Below the pieces are notes generated by a model. The model made no database searches. It saw only the letters and a program-made list of their open reading frames with translations, and was not told where the DNA came from. 64,000 bases of DNA from Pararhizobium sp. IMCC21322 (lineage in GTDB: Bacteria > Pseudomonadota > Alphaproteobacteria > Rhizobiales > GCA-2746425). Positions 52,462 through 61,332 of the stretch are shown here, piece by piece (position 1 is the first letter of the stretch; each line of letters begins with the position of its first letter). Both the position numbers and the translations under genes were made by a program. The DNA lies in NCBI RefSeq assembly GCF_030758295.1, contig NZ_CP132335.1:124001-188000 (forward strand), given 5' to 3'.

Positions 52462-53550
52462 TTATTTGCCCCAGATTTTCTTGTATTCGTCGCGATAACC
52501 ATTGCCCGGGTCAAAACTGTTTTTGTCGCCACCATCAAAGGCAATGTTTTCGCTGGTCACCACATGCAATGGGGATGTGTAGCCGGACCATTCTGCACCC
52601 TGCATGGCGCGGTTCAGCTCATCAACCAACTGCCAGCCCTGCAGATTAAGCGGCTCGGCAACGGTGACTGACTGATACTGGTTGGCGCGAATGCGCTGAT
52701 AAGCACTTTCAGATCCATCACCGGCAGCAACCTGTTTCGGCTGACCGTCACCCTTGATGCCAGCCGCGGCAAGAGCCGGGCTCATGAAATCAAAATAGAT
52801 GTCATTGATGGCAAGGCTGTGAGTCCATTTGTCACCATAACGCTGCAACAGAGCAGTGGTCAGAGTTGGCATGCGGTTGGAGGTTTCAGCAATCGGTGTA
52901 TCGACATATTCCAGAACTGTACCACCCAGCTCTTCAATGGTTTCCTTGATACGATCCGCTTTGGCAATGGCAATGGCGTAGGTGGAATCGGTGAAGATGA
53001 TCACACCCGGCTTGCCACCGGCATCTGCAAACGCCCATTGCGCAGAAGCTGCAGAAACTTCCATTGCATCAGTGGAAACATTGACGAAGACGCCAATATC
53101 AGGATTGGGACCGATGACAGGTGAGGAATGCCAGCTGACCAGCGGTATACCGGCGGCCTTGGCGGCATCCATGCCAACCTGTTGCTCAACAGAGTCAAAC
53201 CCGTTGATGATAATACCGTCCGGCTGTAGCGCCATGGCCTGACCGAAGGATGCGGTACGGCCAGAAACAGTACCAGCACCATCAAGCACCCGGACTGTCC
53301 AGCCAATGGCGGCAGCGGCTTCTTCAACACCGTTTGTGGTGCCCAGAATGCCGCCATTTTTCAAATCGCCTGCCAGTACCACAATGGTTTTGCCTTCAGC
53401 AGCTTTGGGACCGGTGGTTGGTCCGTCCCATTCCAGTTTTTGCCCGGCATGGCGTTTGACCATGTCCATGGCATCCGAAACCTTGTCCGCATGGGCTGGT
53501 ACGGCAACGCCCAGCATCAGCAGACCGGCAATAAATGATCTTCTCAGCAT
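52462..53550 (-). CDS. CUT2 sugar-type ABC binding protein
   Basis: The product is 362 residues: signal peptide MLRRSFIAGLLMLGVAVPAHA, then a ribose-type periplasmic-binding domain with TIVVLAGDLKNGGILGTTNG, DGIIINGFDSVEQQVGMDAAKAAGIPLVSWHS (in parts) and VAAGDGSESAYQRIRAN. It binds a sugar or sugar acid for the RbsC/RbsA-like partners upstream. The ATG has GGAGG upstream. In this operon the binding protein is encoded last, after ATPase and permease, separated by two hairpins. The idn-type genes nearby suggest idonate, gluconate or their lactones as substrate. Confidence 0.9.
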   Translation of the reverse strand: MLRRSFIAGLLMLGVAVPAHADKVSDAMDMVKRHAGQKLEWDGPTTGPKAAEGKTIVVLAGDLKNGGILGTTNGVEEAAAAIGWTVRVLDGAGTVSGRTASFGQAMALQPDGIIINGFDSVEQQVGMDAAKAAGIPLVSWHSSPVIGPNPDIGVFVNVSTDAMEVSAASAQWAFADAGGKPGVIIFTDSTYAIAIAKADRIKETIEELGGTVLEYVDTPIAETSNRMPTLTTALLQRYGDKWTHSLAINDIYFDFMSPALAAAGIKGDGQPKQVAAGDGSESAYQRIRANQYQSVTVAEPLNLQGWQLVDELNRAMQGAEWSGYTSPLHVVTSENIAFDGGDKNSFDPGNGYRDEYKKIWGK

Positions 53551-53625
53551 AATTTCCTCCAGGATAATCAGGGGTCCACGCGGACGCCTGTGATATAGAT
53601 CCGCCTCCCAGCGCATCTGATGTCT

Positions 53626-53670
53626 GCAGCCCAACGGGCTGCTTTATTTATGGCCGCGCGCACACGGCCA
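53626..53670 (-). promoter_or_regulatory. two hairpins between permease and binding-protein genes
   Basis: GCAGCCC/GGGCTGC (53626-53642, three-base loop) and TGGCCG/CGGCCA (53651-53670) lie between the permease stop and the binding-protein start. Read on the minus strand they precede the binding-protein gene and may protect its mRNA or slow transcription. No promoter was identified between them. Confidence 0.5.
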
Positions 53671-53674
53671 AAAT

Positions 53675-54697
53675 CTATTTTTTAGCCGCACCCTTGCGGC
53701 GCTGGGCGTAACCGGCGATGCCAATCGCCACCAGCAAGGTGACCCCGTTGAACATCGGTTCCACCCAGAACGAGCCACCAATTTGTTGAATGCCGGAAAT
53801 GCCAACGGCCAGAATTGTAACGCCCACTATGGTGCCCCAGACATTCACCCGTCCCGGTTTGATTGTGGTTGAGCCCAGAAACGCCCCCACCAGTGCAGGC
53901 AGGAGATATTCAAGGCCAACGCTGGCCTGACCAATGCGCAATTTTGAAGCCAGCAAAACACCGGCCAGTGCGGCCAGAACGCCTGAGGTCACAAAGGCCC
54001 CGACAACAAATTTACGTGTGGGAATTCCATTCAGTTCGGCGGCGCGCGGATTGGCGCCAATGGAATACAGATACCGGCCAATGGGCGTGTATTCCAGGAT
54101 CAGCCACATCGCCAAGGTGATCGCCAGAACATAATAGCCGGTGATCGGCAGGCCGAAGACAAAGGTGCCATTCAGGGCATAAAACCCCTCCGGCAACACG
54201 CCCACAACCTGGCGTCCACCCGTATGCCAAAGCGCCAGCGCATACAGCACAGTACCGGTGCCAAGGGTTGCAATGAACGCATCAATCTTGGCGACTTCCA
54301 CAAGCAGACCATTGAGAAAACCAACAGCCGCACCCAGCAGCAGTACAATGATGACGGCCATCGGCCATGGAATGCCATAGAGTGTCTGCAGTGAGATCGC
54401 CAGAATGTGCCACAGCACAATGCCATACCCGACGGTCAGATCGATGCGCCCCGCCACCATTGGTATCATCGCAGCCAGACTGAGCAGAGCAATGATCGAT
54501 TTGTCTGAAACAATAGCGCGCAAATTGAGAAGGGTCGGAAACGTATTCGGCAGCAATACGGAGAACAGGATAATCAACCCGAACATCAAAATTACCAGCC
54601 CGTAAACCGGAGCCAGGCGGATCAGACGTGTGAACAGGGACTGGCCTGCCAGTTCCGCTTTGGTTGGCTCCAGCGCATTTGATTTAATGGACTGCAT
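53675..54697 (-). CDS. CUT2 ABC permease (RbsC type)
   Basis: The product is 340 residues with 8-10 helices of the BPD_transp_2 family. SIIALLSLAAMIPMVAGRIDLTVG, written in part, is the RbsC N-terminal core; GANPRAAELNGIPTRKFVVG and the later SVGLEYLLPALVGAFLGST are also family blocks. It forms a homodimeric channel. Its start lies 14 bases inside the end of the ATPase gene. Confidence 0.92.
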   Translation of the reverse strand: MQSIKSNALEPTKAELAGQSLFTRLIRLAPVYGLVILMFGLIILFSVLLPNTFPTLLNLRAIVSDKSIIALLSLAAMIPMVAGRIDLTVGYGIVLWHILAISLQTLYGIPWPMAVIIVLLLGAAVGFLNGLLVEVAKIDAFIATLGTGTVLYALALWHTGGRQVVGVLPEGFYALNGTFVFGLPITGYYVLAITLAMWLILEYTPIGRYLYSIGANPRAAELNGIPTRKFVVGAFVTSGVLAALAGVLLASKLRIGQASVGLEYLLPALVGAFLGSTTIKPGRVNVWGTIVGVTILAVGISGIQQIGGSFWVEPMFNGVTLLVAIGIAGYAQRRKGAAKK

Positions 54698-56213
54698 GGT
54701 CGGTCTCTCCGCTAGTGGCCGCGCCGGTCTCGCCGGTTGATGCGGCCTGGATCAGGGATTCGGTGGATAATTCAACACCGGATAATTCGCTCACAATTTG
54801 ACCCCGGCTGAATACAATGGCGCGGTGGCAGATGGCAGCGACTTCTTCAAAGTCGGTCGACACAACAAGAACGCCCATGCCGGAGGCCAGCGCATTGTAC
54901 AAAAGATTATAGATCTCGGCCTTCGCGCCCACATCAACGCCCGCTGTCGGATCTTCTGCTATGAGAAATTTCCGGTTGGTGCCAAGCCAGCGACCGACCA
55001 CAACTTTTTGCTGATTGCCCCCGGACAGGGCTTCAATGGCAAGGGTGGGATCATTCGGGCTGAGCCCGACAAGCTCTCCCAACGCTTTGGCCTGTACAGC
55101 TTCTTTTGACGGCAAAAGGAGGCTGAGCGGCGTGCGGCCCGTGGCCGCTGGATTGATAAAAGCGTTTTCCCGAATGCTCAGAACCGGCGCGATGGATTCC
55201 ACAACACGGTCGCGCGCCACAAAGCCAAAACCGCTTTCCATTGCGCTGCGCGGTGACGACAGATCAGGCGTTTGACCGTCCAGAATAATCTCGCCCTGAT
55301 GTTCGATCACGCCAAACAGACTGCGGCCAACATCCTCATGCCCTGCCCCGCGCAAACCGACAATGCCAAGCAGTTCACCATTGCGAACGGATAAATCAAC
55401 CGGACCTACATTGACTGTGGTCAGACCCTTCACGGTCAGGATTTCACCGCCGGTCTGAATGACGGGTTTTGAAATTTCGCGGGTTTTGCGGCCGACGATC
55501 AGACTGACAAGCTCTTCCGGCGTGGTATGGGCAACATCACGCACACCCACCAAATTACCATCGCGCAGCACAGACACACGGTCGGCAATGCGAAACACCT
55601 CATCCAGCCGGTGTGAGACGTAAATCATGCCCACACCTTTCTGGCGCAAGGGGCGCAATGCTGCAAACAGGCGTTCAACTTCATCAGCTGGAAGACTGGC
55701 TGTCGGCTCATCCAGCACCAGAAAATCACACTCAACAGCCAAAGCGCGTGCAATCGCGACCAGCGATTTTTCTGTCCGGCTCAGACTGGACACCCGGGCA
55801 GAAGGATCAAAATCACAATCCACCAGTTTCAGCGCGGCAGCCGCTGTCGCCTCGGCCTTGTTCCAGTCAATCAATCCGAATTTTCGCGAATAGCCGATGG
55901 CCAGCGCAATGTTTTCCGCAACACTCATCCACTCGATCAGACCCAGATCCTGATGGATAAAAGCAACCGCTTGTTTTTCATTGATGCGGCCTGGCGCATG
56001 GGCATAGTCAGCACCGTCAATCAGCACGCGTCCACTGTCTGGTTTGTGAATGCCGCCAAGGACTTTGATGAGCGTGGATTTACCTGCACCGTTCTCGCCG
56101 AGAAGCGCGACAATCTCACCACGGTCCACATGCATGGACACACCGCCCAGCGCTTGCGTGCCGCCAAACGATTTTTCGATACGATCAAAAAAGAGCCCGC
56201 TATCCGGTCTCAT
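54684..56213 (-). CDS. CUT2 ABC ATPase with two ATP-binding domains (RbsA type)
   Basis: The product is 509 residues with two ATPase domains. Domain 1 has GENGAGKSTLIKVLGG (about 38) and VLDEPTASLPADEVERLF; its signature is SSLSRTEKSLVAIARAL. Domain 2 begins near residue 255 and has ALSGGNQQKVVVGRWLG and EDPTAGVDVGAKAEIY. As in RbsA, domain 2 has a degenerate Walker A (VGLRGAGHEDVGRSL). First gene of the importer operon; divergent from the LacI gene, with two operator palindromes between. Confidence 0.93.
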   Translation of the reverse strand: MRPDSGLFFDRIEKSFGGTQALGGVSMHVDRGEIVALLGENGAGKSTLIKVLGGIHKPDSGRVLIDGADYAHAPGRINEKQAVAFIHQDLGLIEWMSVAENIALAIGYSRKFGLIDWNKAEATAAAALKLVDCDFDPSARVSSLSRTEKSLVAIARALAVECDFLVLDEPTASLPADEVERLFAALRPLRQKGVGMIYVSHRLDEVFRIADRVSVLRDGNLVGVRDVAHTTPEELVSLIVGRKTREISKPVIQTGGEILTVKGLTTVNVGPVDLSVRNGELLGIVGLRGAGHEDVGRSLFGVIEHQGEIILDGQTPDLSSPRSAMESGFGFVARDRVVESIAPVLSIRENAFINPAATGRTPLSLLLPSKEAVQAKALGELVGLSPNDPTLAIEALSGGNQQKVVVGRWLGTNRKFLIAEDPTAGVDVGAKAEIYNLLYNALASGMGVLVVSTDFEEVAAICHRAIVFSRGQIVSELSGVELSTESLIQAASTGETGAATSGETDHAVH

Positions 56214-56256
56214 ATCGCAACTTCCTCCCGGTGAGTTCCAGTAATTCTTGACATAC

Positions 56257-56268
56257 GTTACCGGTAAC
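56257..56268. promoter_or_regulatory. GntR-type operator GTTACCGGTAAC
   Basis: A perfect 12-base palindrome between the divergent CUT2 operon and the LacI gene. It matches the core of the E. coli gluconate operator. A TTGACA sits 9 bases upstream (56248-56253), so bound repressor would cover that promoter. Confidence 0.7.
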
Positions 56269-56313
56269 CTACTGTAACTTTCATCACGGTGCTTCCAGAG
56301 TCAAGCGGAAAAT

Positions 56314-56325
56314 GTTATCGGTAAC
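56314..56325. promoter_or_regulatory. second GntR-type operator GTTATCGGTAAC
   Basis: A near-perfect palindrome 57 bases from the first site and 26 bases before the LacI start codon. Two spaced operators on one promoter region allow looping or autoregulation. Confidence 0.65.
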
Positions 56326-56351
56326 GTAACCCTTAAAACAGCTTGGAACCA

Positions 56352-57380
56352 ATGTCGAAAAAGACACCAAAAACAGCCCGAAAACTAGGTGCCAATCTTG
56401 CACAAATTGCAGATGCAGCTGGCGTTTCCAAAATGACAGTGTCCCGCATACTGCGTGACAGTGGTGGGTTTTCCGAGGAAACCCGTGAACGCGTCATGCG
56501 CGAGATTGACCGGCTTGGTTATGTGCCAAACCGCTTGGCTGCCACGTTTGGATCGGAAGCTGCGTCAACATTGGTTGGTGTTTGCGTGCCACGCGTGACC
56601 AGTCGCCTTTATGGCGAGGTTCTGGAAAGCATCGATCGCACCCTTTTCCGCTTCGGCTATCAGACCATGATCGGGGTCAATGACGAATTGCCCGATGTGG
56701 AGGAAAAATGGCTGCGCGGTCTGCTGTCCTGGCGGCCTGCCGGTGTTATTCTGTCCGGCAGAAATCACTCCTCTTCCACGCTGGAACTGCTCAAGGCCAC
56801 CTCAATACCGGTTGTTGAAATCTGGGATCTCAACACCAGCCCGCTGGATGTGTCGGTCGGCTTCAACCACTTTGATTGCGGCCATGAAATGGGCCAGTTT
56901 CTGATTGGTCGCGGGCGACGGCGGCTTGGTTATGTCGGTATTCAGCCCACCACCACCACTATGGGATCAATCCGCTCTGACGGTTTCCAAAAGGCGCTCT
57001 CGTCTGCCGGTCATCCGCTGGTTGCCTCGGAACTGCTCCACGATAAATCCAGCTTTTATGCCGGATATTACGGTACGGAAAATTTGTTGAGCCGGGAAAC
57101 CAATCTTGACGGCATTTACTATCAGGACGATGAAATGGCGATCGGTGGCCTGTTTTTCTGCCAGGCGCGCAACATAGATGTGCCCGGCCAGTTGGCCATT
57201 GCCGGCTGGGGCGGCATGGAAGCCGCTTCAATCCTGCCGCAACGTCTCACCACCACCATGGTGTCCACACAGGGCGTTGGAAAACAGGCAGCGGAAATGC
57301 TGGTCGCGCGTCTGCGCGATGAGCCCTGTCAGGATGTTGTGGTGGTTCCCACCCGGCTCGTTCCAGGCGCAACAGCATAG
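56352..57380 (+). CDS. LacI-family regulator, GntR/IdnR-like (3)
   Basis: The product is 342 residues. The head (about 17-36, IADAAGVSKMTVSRILRDSG) is very like E. coli GntR, and the effector domain has SWRPAGVILSGRNHS and PVVEIWDLNT. It should bind the palindromes at 56257, 56314, 58341 and 59956 and respond to gluconate, idonate or a ketogluconate. The ATG at 56352 has GGA upstream; a TTG at 56343 is the alternative. It is convergent with the SMP-30 gene. Confidence 0.92.
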   Translation: MSKKTPKTARKLGANLAQIADAAGVSKMTVSRILRDSGGFSEETRERVMREIDRLGYVPNRLAATFGSEAASTLVGVCVPRVTSRLYGEVLESIDRTLFRFGYQTMIGVNDELPDVEEKWLRGLLSWRPAGVILSGRNHSSSTLELLKATSIPVVEIWDLNTSPLDVSVGFNHFDCGHEMGQFLIGRGRRRLGYVGIQPTTTTMGSIRSDGFQKALSSAGHPLVASELLHDKSSFYAGYYGTENLLSRETNLDGIYYQDDEMAIGGLFFCQARNIDVPGQLAIAGWGGMEAASILPQRLTTTMVSTQGVGKQAAEMLVARLRDEPCQDVVVVPTRLVPGATA

Positions 57381-57401
57381 TTTAGCAATGCTTTGGTGCC
57401 C

Positions 57402-58304
57402 TTACGGCCACTGCACCCCTTGCCGGTTCAGGCTGATCATATAGACACTCGTCGAAGCGGTAATAAACAACTGATGTTTTGACCGCCCGCCAAAGCACAC
57501 ATTCGACACCAGTTCAGGAACCAGAACCTTGCCGATCAAATCACCCGATGGCTTGATGCAATGCACACCATCGGCGGCGGACGACCAAAGATTGCCGTCA
57601 CTATCCAGCCGAAACCCATCTGCAAACCCTTCGCTGATTTGGTGAAACACAGCACCGCCACTCAGACGATTATCTGCATCCACATCAAACACACGGATAT
57701 GTCGCTCTGCATCCTCGTCAAAGATCGCGCCCGTATCAGCCACATAAAGCTTGTCTTCATTGGGTGAAAAGGCAAGTCCGTTGGGACCAGAAAAATCGGT
57801 CAGCACCACATCAATTGTGCCCTTGGACGGATCAACGCGGTAAACCTGACAGGGCAGTTCCTGCTCGGATTTGAACCCTTCATAATTGGTCTTGATGCCG
57901 TAATGCGGATCGGTGAACCAGATGGTCCCATCGGATTTCACAACAACATCATTGGGCGAATTCAGCCGCTTGCCCTCAAAACTGTCGGCAATCACAGTGA
58001 CCGAGCCATCAGCCGCTGTGCGCGTGACGCGCCGCGTGCCATGTTCGCAGGAAATCAATCGCCCCTGACGATCCCGCGTATGCCCATTGGCATAATTGGA
58101 AGGTTCGCGATAAATGCTTGTGCCAAGCCCGGGTATCCAGCGCATGATCCGGTTGTTGGGAATATCCGAAAACAGCAGGCAATTGGCATCGCCAAACCAG
58201 ACCGGTCCTTCAACCCAGTCAAACCCGGTGGCAATTTGCTTGACCGGCGCATTTCCAAGTACATAACTGCCGAAGGATTTATCCAGAACCTCAAAAAATG
58301 CCAT
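57402..58304 (-). CDS. SMP-30/gluconolactonase family protein
   Basis: The product is 300 residues, a six-bladed propeller. The N-terminal WVEGPVWFGDANCLLFSDIP carries the metal-binding glutamate, NSPNDVVVKSDGTIWFTDP and GPNGLAFSPNEDKLYVAD the other calcium or zinc ligands, and DGFRLDSDGNLW follows. It would hydrolyse an aldonolactone to the free acid, in keeping with the adjoining idonate/gluconate genes. A palindrome at 58341 lies in its promoter region. Confidence 0.92.
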   Translation of the reverse strand: MAFFEVLDKSFGSYVLGNAPVKQIATGFDWVEGPVWFGDANCLLFSDIPNNRIMRWIPGLGTSIYREPSNYANGHTRDRQGRLISCEHGTRRVTRTAADGSVTVIADSFEGKRLNSPNDVVVKSDGTIWFTDPHYGIKTNYEGFKSEQELPCQVYRVDPSKGTIDVVLTDFSGPNGLAFSPNEDKLYVADTGAIFDEDAERHIRVFDVDADNRLSGGAVFHQISEGFADGFRLDSDGNLWSSAADGVHCIKPSGDLIGKVLVPELVSNVCFGGRSKHQLFITASTSVYMISLNRQGVQWP

Positions 58305-58340
58305 TCAAGCCTACCCTTTTTGTATCAATTCACGACAAAT

Positions 58341-58356
58341 ATGTTATCGATATCAT
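58341..58356. promoter_or_regulatory. operator-like ATGTTATCGATATCAT
   Basis: This differs from the perfect palindrome at 59956 by a single base and lies between the divergent SMP-30 and HbpS/GlcG-type genes. Probable binding site of the LacI regulator at 56352. Confidence 0.65.
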
Positions 58357-58385
58357 ATCCATTCGTTTCTGCAAGGAGCCTTAGC

Positions 58386-58814
58386 ATGAGTTTCACCGCC
58401 GCCAAAACCCAACTGACCCATCAGGGCGCCATGGCAATGCTGAGCGCCGCCATAGCCGAGGCGGACCGGATTGGGCAGCCACAATGTATTGTTGTGGTCG
58501 ATGTCAGCGGCGAGCTGATTGCGGAAGTCAGAATGACCGGTGCCAAATTTCTCAGCCGAAAAAGCGCCTTTGCGAAAGCCCAGACAGCTGCGTCCATCGG
58601 CGCACCCAGCGCAAATATTCCTGCCGATTTCCGCCCCGGCATTGCTGCGGCAACCGGCGGAAGCGTCACAGGATTACCGGGCGGACTGCCGATCAAAATC
58701 GGCGATGATCTTCTGGGCGGCATTGGCGTAGGCTCGGGAACCGGCGAACAGGATATTGACGTTGCCAACGCGGCCCTTTCCGCAATTGGCGCTGATACGT
58801 TTCCGCAAGCCTAG
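58386..58814 (+). CDS. HbpS/GlcG-type protein (DUF336)
   Basis: The product is 142 residues. ALTQEGA-like start (AKTQLTHQGAMAMLSAAI), IVVVDVSGELIAEVRM, KAQTAASIGAPSANI and the glycine-rich GGLPIKIGDDLLGGIGVGSG are the HbpS/GlcG hallmarks. Members include haem-binding HbpS and proteins of unknown role in glycolate and sugar catabolic operons. AAGGAG precedes the ATG; the frame runs open upstream to 57903 but that part lies antisense to the SMP-30 gene. Its stop overlaps the convergent IdnD stop. Confidence 0.88.
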   Translation: MSFTAAKTQLTHQGAMAMLSAAIAEADRIGQPQCIVVVDVSGELIAEVRMTGAKFLSRKSAFAKAQTAASIGAPSANIPADFRPGIAAATGGSVTGLPGGLPIKIGDDLLGGIGVGSGTGEQDIDVANAALSAIGADTFPQA

Positions 58815-59851
58815 GCGCTTGCAGAAAACTGAATTTGCGTCTTCATGGATTGACCACGATCGGTCGCCACGTCAAAAGCTTCCACCGCATCATCAATGCC
58901 AAATGTGTGGGAAATCAGTGGTTTTACATCAATCTGTCCGCTTTGCATCAATTGCACAGCCGTGGGGAATTCCTCGTGGAAGCGGAATGAACCGCGCAAA
59001 TCCAGTTCCTTGGCGGTCAGCAACAACATCGGCAAAGTCATATTACCGCTCATTCCAAGCTGCATCACCACGCCGCGCGGACGCATGACCGCCATGCCGG
59101 CAGCCAGCGCAGGAGCCGCGCCTGAACATTCAAACAGCACATCAAAATAACCCTTATCCGGCTGGTAGGCTTCCAGAGCATCCGGCGCTGTCACCACATT
59201 GATGGTCCGGTCCGCACCAACTTTCGTGGCATAAGCAAGAGGCTGATCTGACAGATCGGTCACCACAATTTCGGCAGCACCAGCGGCACGCGCGGCCAGA
59301 ATGCAAAGTGTTCCAATGGGCCCGCTTCCGGTAATCAGAACCTTCTTGCCCAGCATTTCCCCCACGCGCCGTACCGCATGAAGTGTCACCGACAAAGGCT
59401 CGGAGACAGCAGCCTCACCTGCCGTCAGGCCATTGGCTTTCACACATTGGCTGGCATCTGCAATCAGGCTTTCCTGAAAGGCACCCTGAATATGCGGGAA
59501 CGGCATTGCTGACCCGTAAAACCGCATATTGAGACAATGATTGCGCTTTCCTTCTGCACAATATTTGCAGCTTCCGCACGGACGTGATGGGGAAATCGCA
59601 ACCAGATCGCCAATTTCAAGCCCCTCCACCCCGTCGCCCAGAGCGCGGATATAGCCGGAGACTTCATGACCCAGTATCATCGGCTCCTTGATGGTGATCG
59701 GCCCGAAGCCACCATGATTGTAATAGTGCAGATCGGAACCGCAGATACCGCCCGTCGCCAGTGTAATGGCAACTTGCCCCGCCTTGGGGCTCGCTTCCGC
59801 ACGCTCTTCGACACGCAGATCCTTGGCTTTGTGAATAACGATGGCACGCAT
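58811..59851 (-). CDS. idnD: L-idonate 5-dehydrogenase-like zinc dehydrogenase (IdnD)
   Basis: The product is 346 residues, a zinc medium-chain dehydrogenase. Catalytic zinc ligands are Cys37 (GGICGSDLHYYNHGG) and His62-Glu63 (GHE); structural zinc cysteines are 92, 95, 98 and 106. NAD binding is at GSGPIGTLCILAARA. The length and the HYYNHGGFGP stretch after the first ligand match L-idonate 5-dehydrogenase, which makes 5-ketogluconate. It is divergent from the IdnO-like gene with a perfect operator palindrome between. A related polyol dehydrogenase activity cannot be excluded. Confidence 0.88.
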   Translation of the reverse strand: MRAIVIHKAKDLRVEERAEASPKAGQVAITLATGGICGSDLHYYNHGGFGPITIKEPMILGHEVSGYIRALGDGVEGLEIGDLVAISPSRPCGSCKYCAEGKRNHCLNMRFYGSAMPFPHIQGAFQESLIADASQCVKANGLTAGEAAVSEPLSVTLHAVRRVGEMLGKKVLITGSGPIGTLCILAARAAGAAEIVVTDLSDQPLAYATKVGADRTINVVTAPDALEAYQPDKGYFDVLFECSGAAPALAAGMAVMRPRGVVMQLGMSGNMTLPMLLLTAKELDLRGSFRFHEEFPTAVQLMQSGQIDVKPLISHTFGIDDAVEAFDVATDRGQSMKTQIQFSASA

Positions 59852-59955
59852 GATGTATGACTTTCCTGACTGGACGGGGGTTTAAACTCGTATTTGAGTT
59901 CAGACCCTAAAGCATTTCACAGAGAAACGCATTTTCCGCAAAGTTACCCTTGAAG

Positions 59956-59971
59956 ATGTTATCGATAACAT
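59956..59971. promoter_or_regulatory. perfect GntR/IdnR-type operator
   Basis: ATGTTATCGATAACAT is a perfect 16-base palindrome midway between the divergent idnD and idnO starts. It matches the ATGTTA-N4-TAACAT consensus of gluconate and idonate repressors. Confidence 0.8.
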
Positions 59972-60016
59972 ATACAGAAGTGTGAACTCCTGTCGAGATG
60001 AAAAAGGACCCTTGGT

Positions 60017-60790
60017 GTGACAATTGGAACGAAGCTTTTTGACCTGACCGGGCGCACTGCGCTGGTAACCGGATCGTCGCAAGGAATTGGATTTGCGCTG
60101 GCAAAAGGTCTGGCGGAAGCCGGAGCTGCCATCATTATCAATGGCCGTGACAAAACGAAAATTGCCAGCGCCGCTGCTGAGCTGTCCTCCATTGGCCCGA
60201 AAGTTCACCAACTGGCCTTTGATGCCACCGATCATCGCGCTGCCAAAACAGCCGTGGACGGATTTGAAGCTGAAACCGGGCCCATCGACATCCTCATCAA
60301 CAATGCAGGCATGCAACACCGCACGCCGCTGGAAGATTTTCCGCCAGAGGTTTTTGAAAAGCTGCTGAGCACCAATATTTCCACCGTATTCAATGTCGGA
60401 CAGGCCGTTGCCAACCACATGATCAAACGCAATGCTGGTAAAATCATCAACATTGCATCGGTGCAGACCATGCTGGCACGGCCTGGCATTGCCCCTTATA
60501 CGGCAACAAAGGGCGCTGTCGGCAATCTCACCAAAGGCATGGCCACGGACTGGGCGCAATATGGCATGCAGGTCAACGCCATTGCGCCGGGCTATTTTGA
60601 CACCCCGCTGAACGCAGCTCTGGTGGCCGATCCAGACTTCAGCGCGTGGCTGGAAAAGCGCACACCAGCCGGGCGCTGGGGCAATGTGGACGAATTGGTC
60701 GGGGCCTGTATTTTCCTGAGCTCTGCAGCATCTTCCTTCGTCAATGGCCACACGCTTTATGTCGATGGAGGCATCACTGCCTCACTCTGA
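60017..60790 (+). CDS. idnO: 5-ketogluconate reductase / gluconate 5-dehydrogenase (IdnO)
   Basis: The product is 257 residues, an SDR starting LFDLTGRTALVTGSSQGIG, the usual start of gluconate 5-dehydrogenases. Catalytic residues are Ser148, Tyr161 and Lys165 (YTATK); NNAGMQHRTPLEDF is a further diagnostic block for this subgroup. It reduces 5-ketogluconate to gluconate. The GTG start has AAGGA upstream; ATG gluconokinase follows within eight bases. Confidence 0.92.
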   Translation: MTIGTKLFDLTGRTALVTGSSQGIGFALAKGLAEAGAAIIINGRDKTKIASAAAELSSIGPKVHQLAFDATDHRAAKTAVDGFEAETGPIDILINNAGMQHRTPLEDFPPEVFEKLLSTNISTVFNVGQAVANHMIKRNAGKIINIASVQTMLARPGIAPYTATKGAVGNLTKGMATDWAQYGMQVNAIAPGYFDTPLNAALVADPDFSAWLEKRTPAGRWGNVDELVGACIFLSSAASSFVNGHTLYVDGGITASL

Positions 60791-60797
60791 TCAATCC

Positions 60798-61331
60798 ATG
60801 TCCGACAACAAATCAGTCAAAGCACGCCTGTTCGTCGTAATGGGCGTTGCCGGCTCCGGCAAATCATCCATTGGTGAAGCCCTGGCCGAGAAGCTGGGTG
60901 GCCTTTATCTGGATGGCGACACCTATCATCCGCAGGCCAATGTGGAAAAAATGAGCCGGGGCGAACCGCTCACCGATGAAGATCGGTGGCCGTGGCTGGA
61001 GCGCTTTGCCAAAGAGATGCAACAACGTGAAGGCATCATCATTGGCGGCTGCTCGGCGCTGAAACGCGCCTATCGTGACCACATTACAGCGGCAGCGGGT
61101 GAACGTACCACCTTCGTCCACCTGTCCGGTAGCCGCGAATTGATCCGAAACCGCATGGGTGCCCGCACCGGCCACTTCATGCCGGTCACCCTTCTGGACA
61201 GTCAATTTGCAACCCTGGAGCTGCCAGCCCTGGATGAGGATGCTGTCACCATAGATATTGACGCGCCAGTGGACACCATTGTCGCCAACGCAATTGCCGC
61301 GCTGCAAAGCAGCGGCCACGAAAGGGAATAG
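60798..61331 (+). CDS. idnK: gluconokinase (GntK/IdnK)
   Basis: The product is 177 residues, the standard size for a GntK-type kinase. Walker A is GVAGSGKSS (16-24), followed by YLDGDTYHPQANVEKMSRGEPL, here cited only by its GD-YHP-N-KM-G-PL pattern, and the LTDEDRWPWL motif. It makes 6-phosphogluconate, ending the idonate route. The ATG at 60798 starts the fold directly; the frame opens at 60744 inside idnO. The ribosome binding site is weak, so coupling with idnO is likely. Confidence 0.93.
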   Translation: MSDNKSVKARLFVVMGVAGSGKSSIGEALAEKLGGLYLDGDTYHPQANVEKMSRGEPLTDEDRWPWLERFAKEMQQREGIIIGGCSALKRAYRDHITAAAGERTTFVHLSGSRELIRNRMGARTGHFMPVTLLDSQFATLELPALDEDAVTIDIDAPVDTIVANAIAALQSSGHERE

Positions 61332-61332
61332 A

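Noticed and set aside
57903-58385. N-terminal extension of the HbpS/GlcG-type gene
   Set aside because: The upstream codons run antisense to the SMP-30 gene; the ATG at 58386 has a good ribosome binding site and starts the domain.
59900-60751. Minus-strand open frame of 283 codons
   Set aside because: It is antisense to the IdnO-like gene and its translation has no family features.
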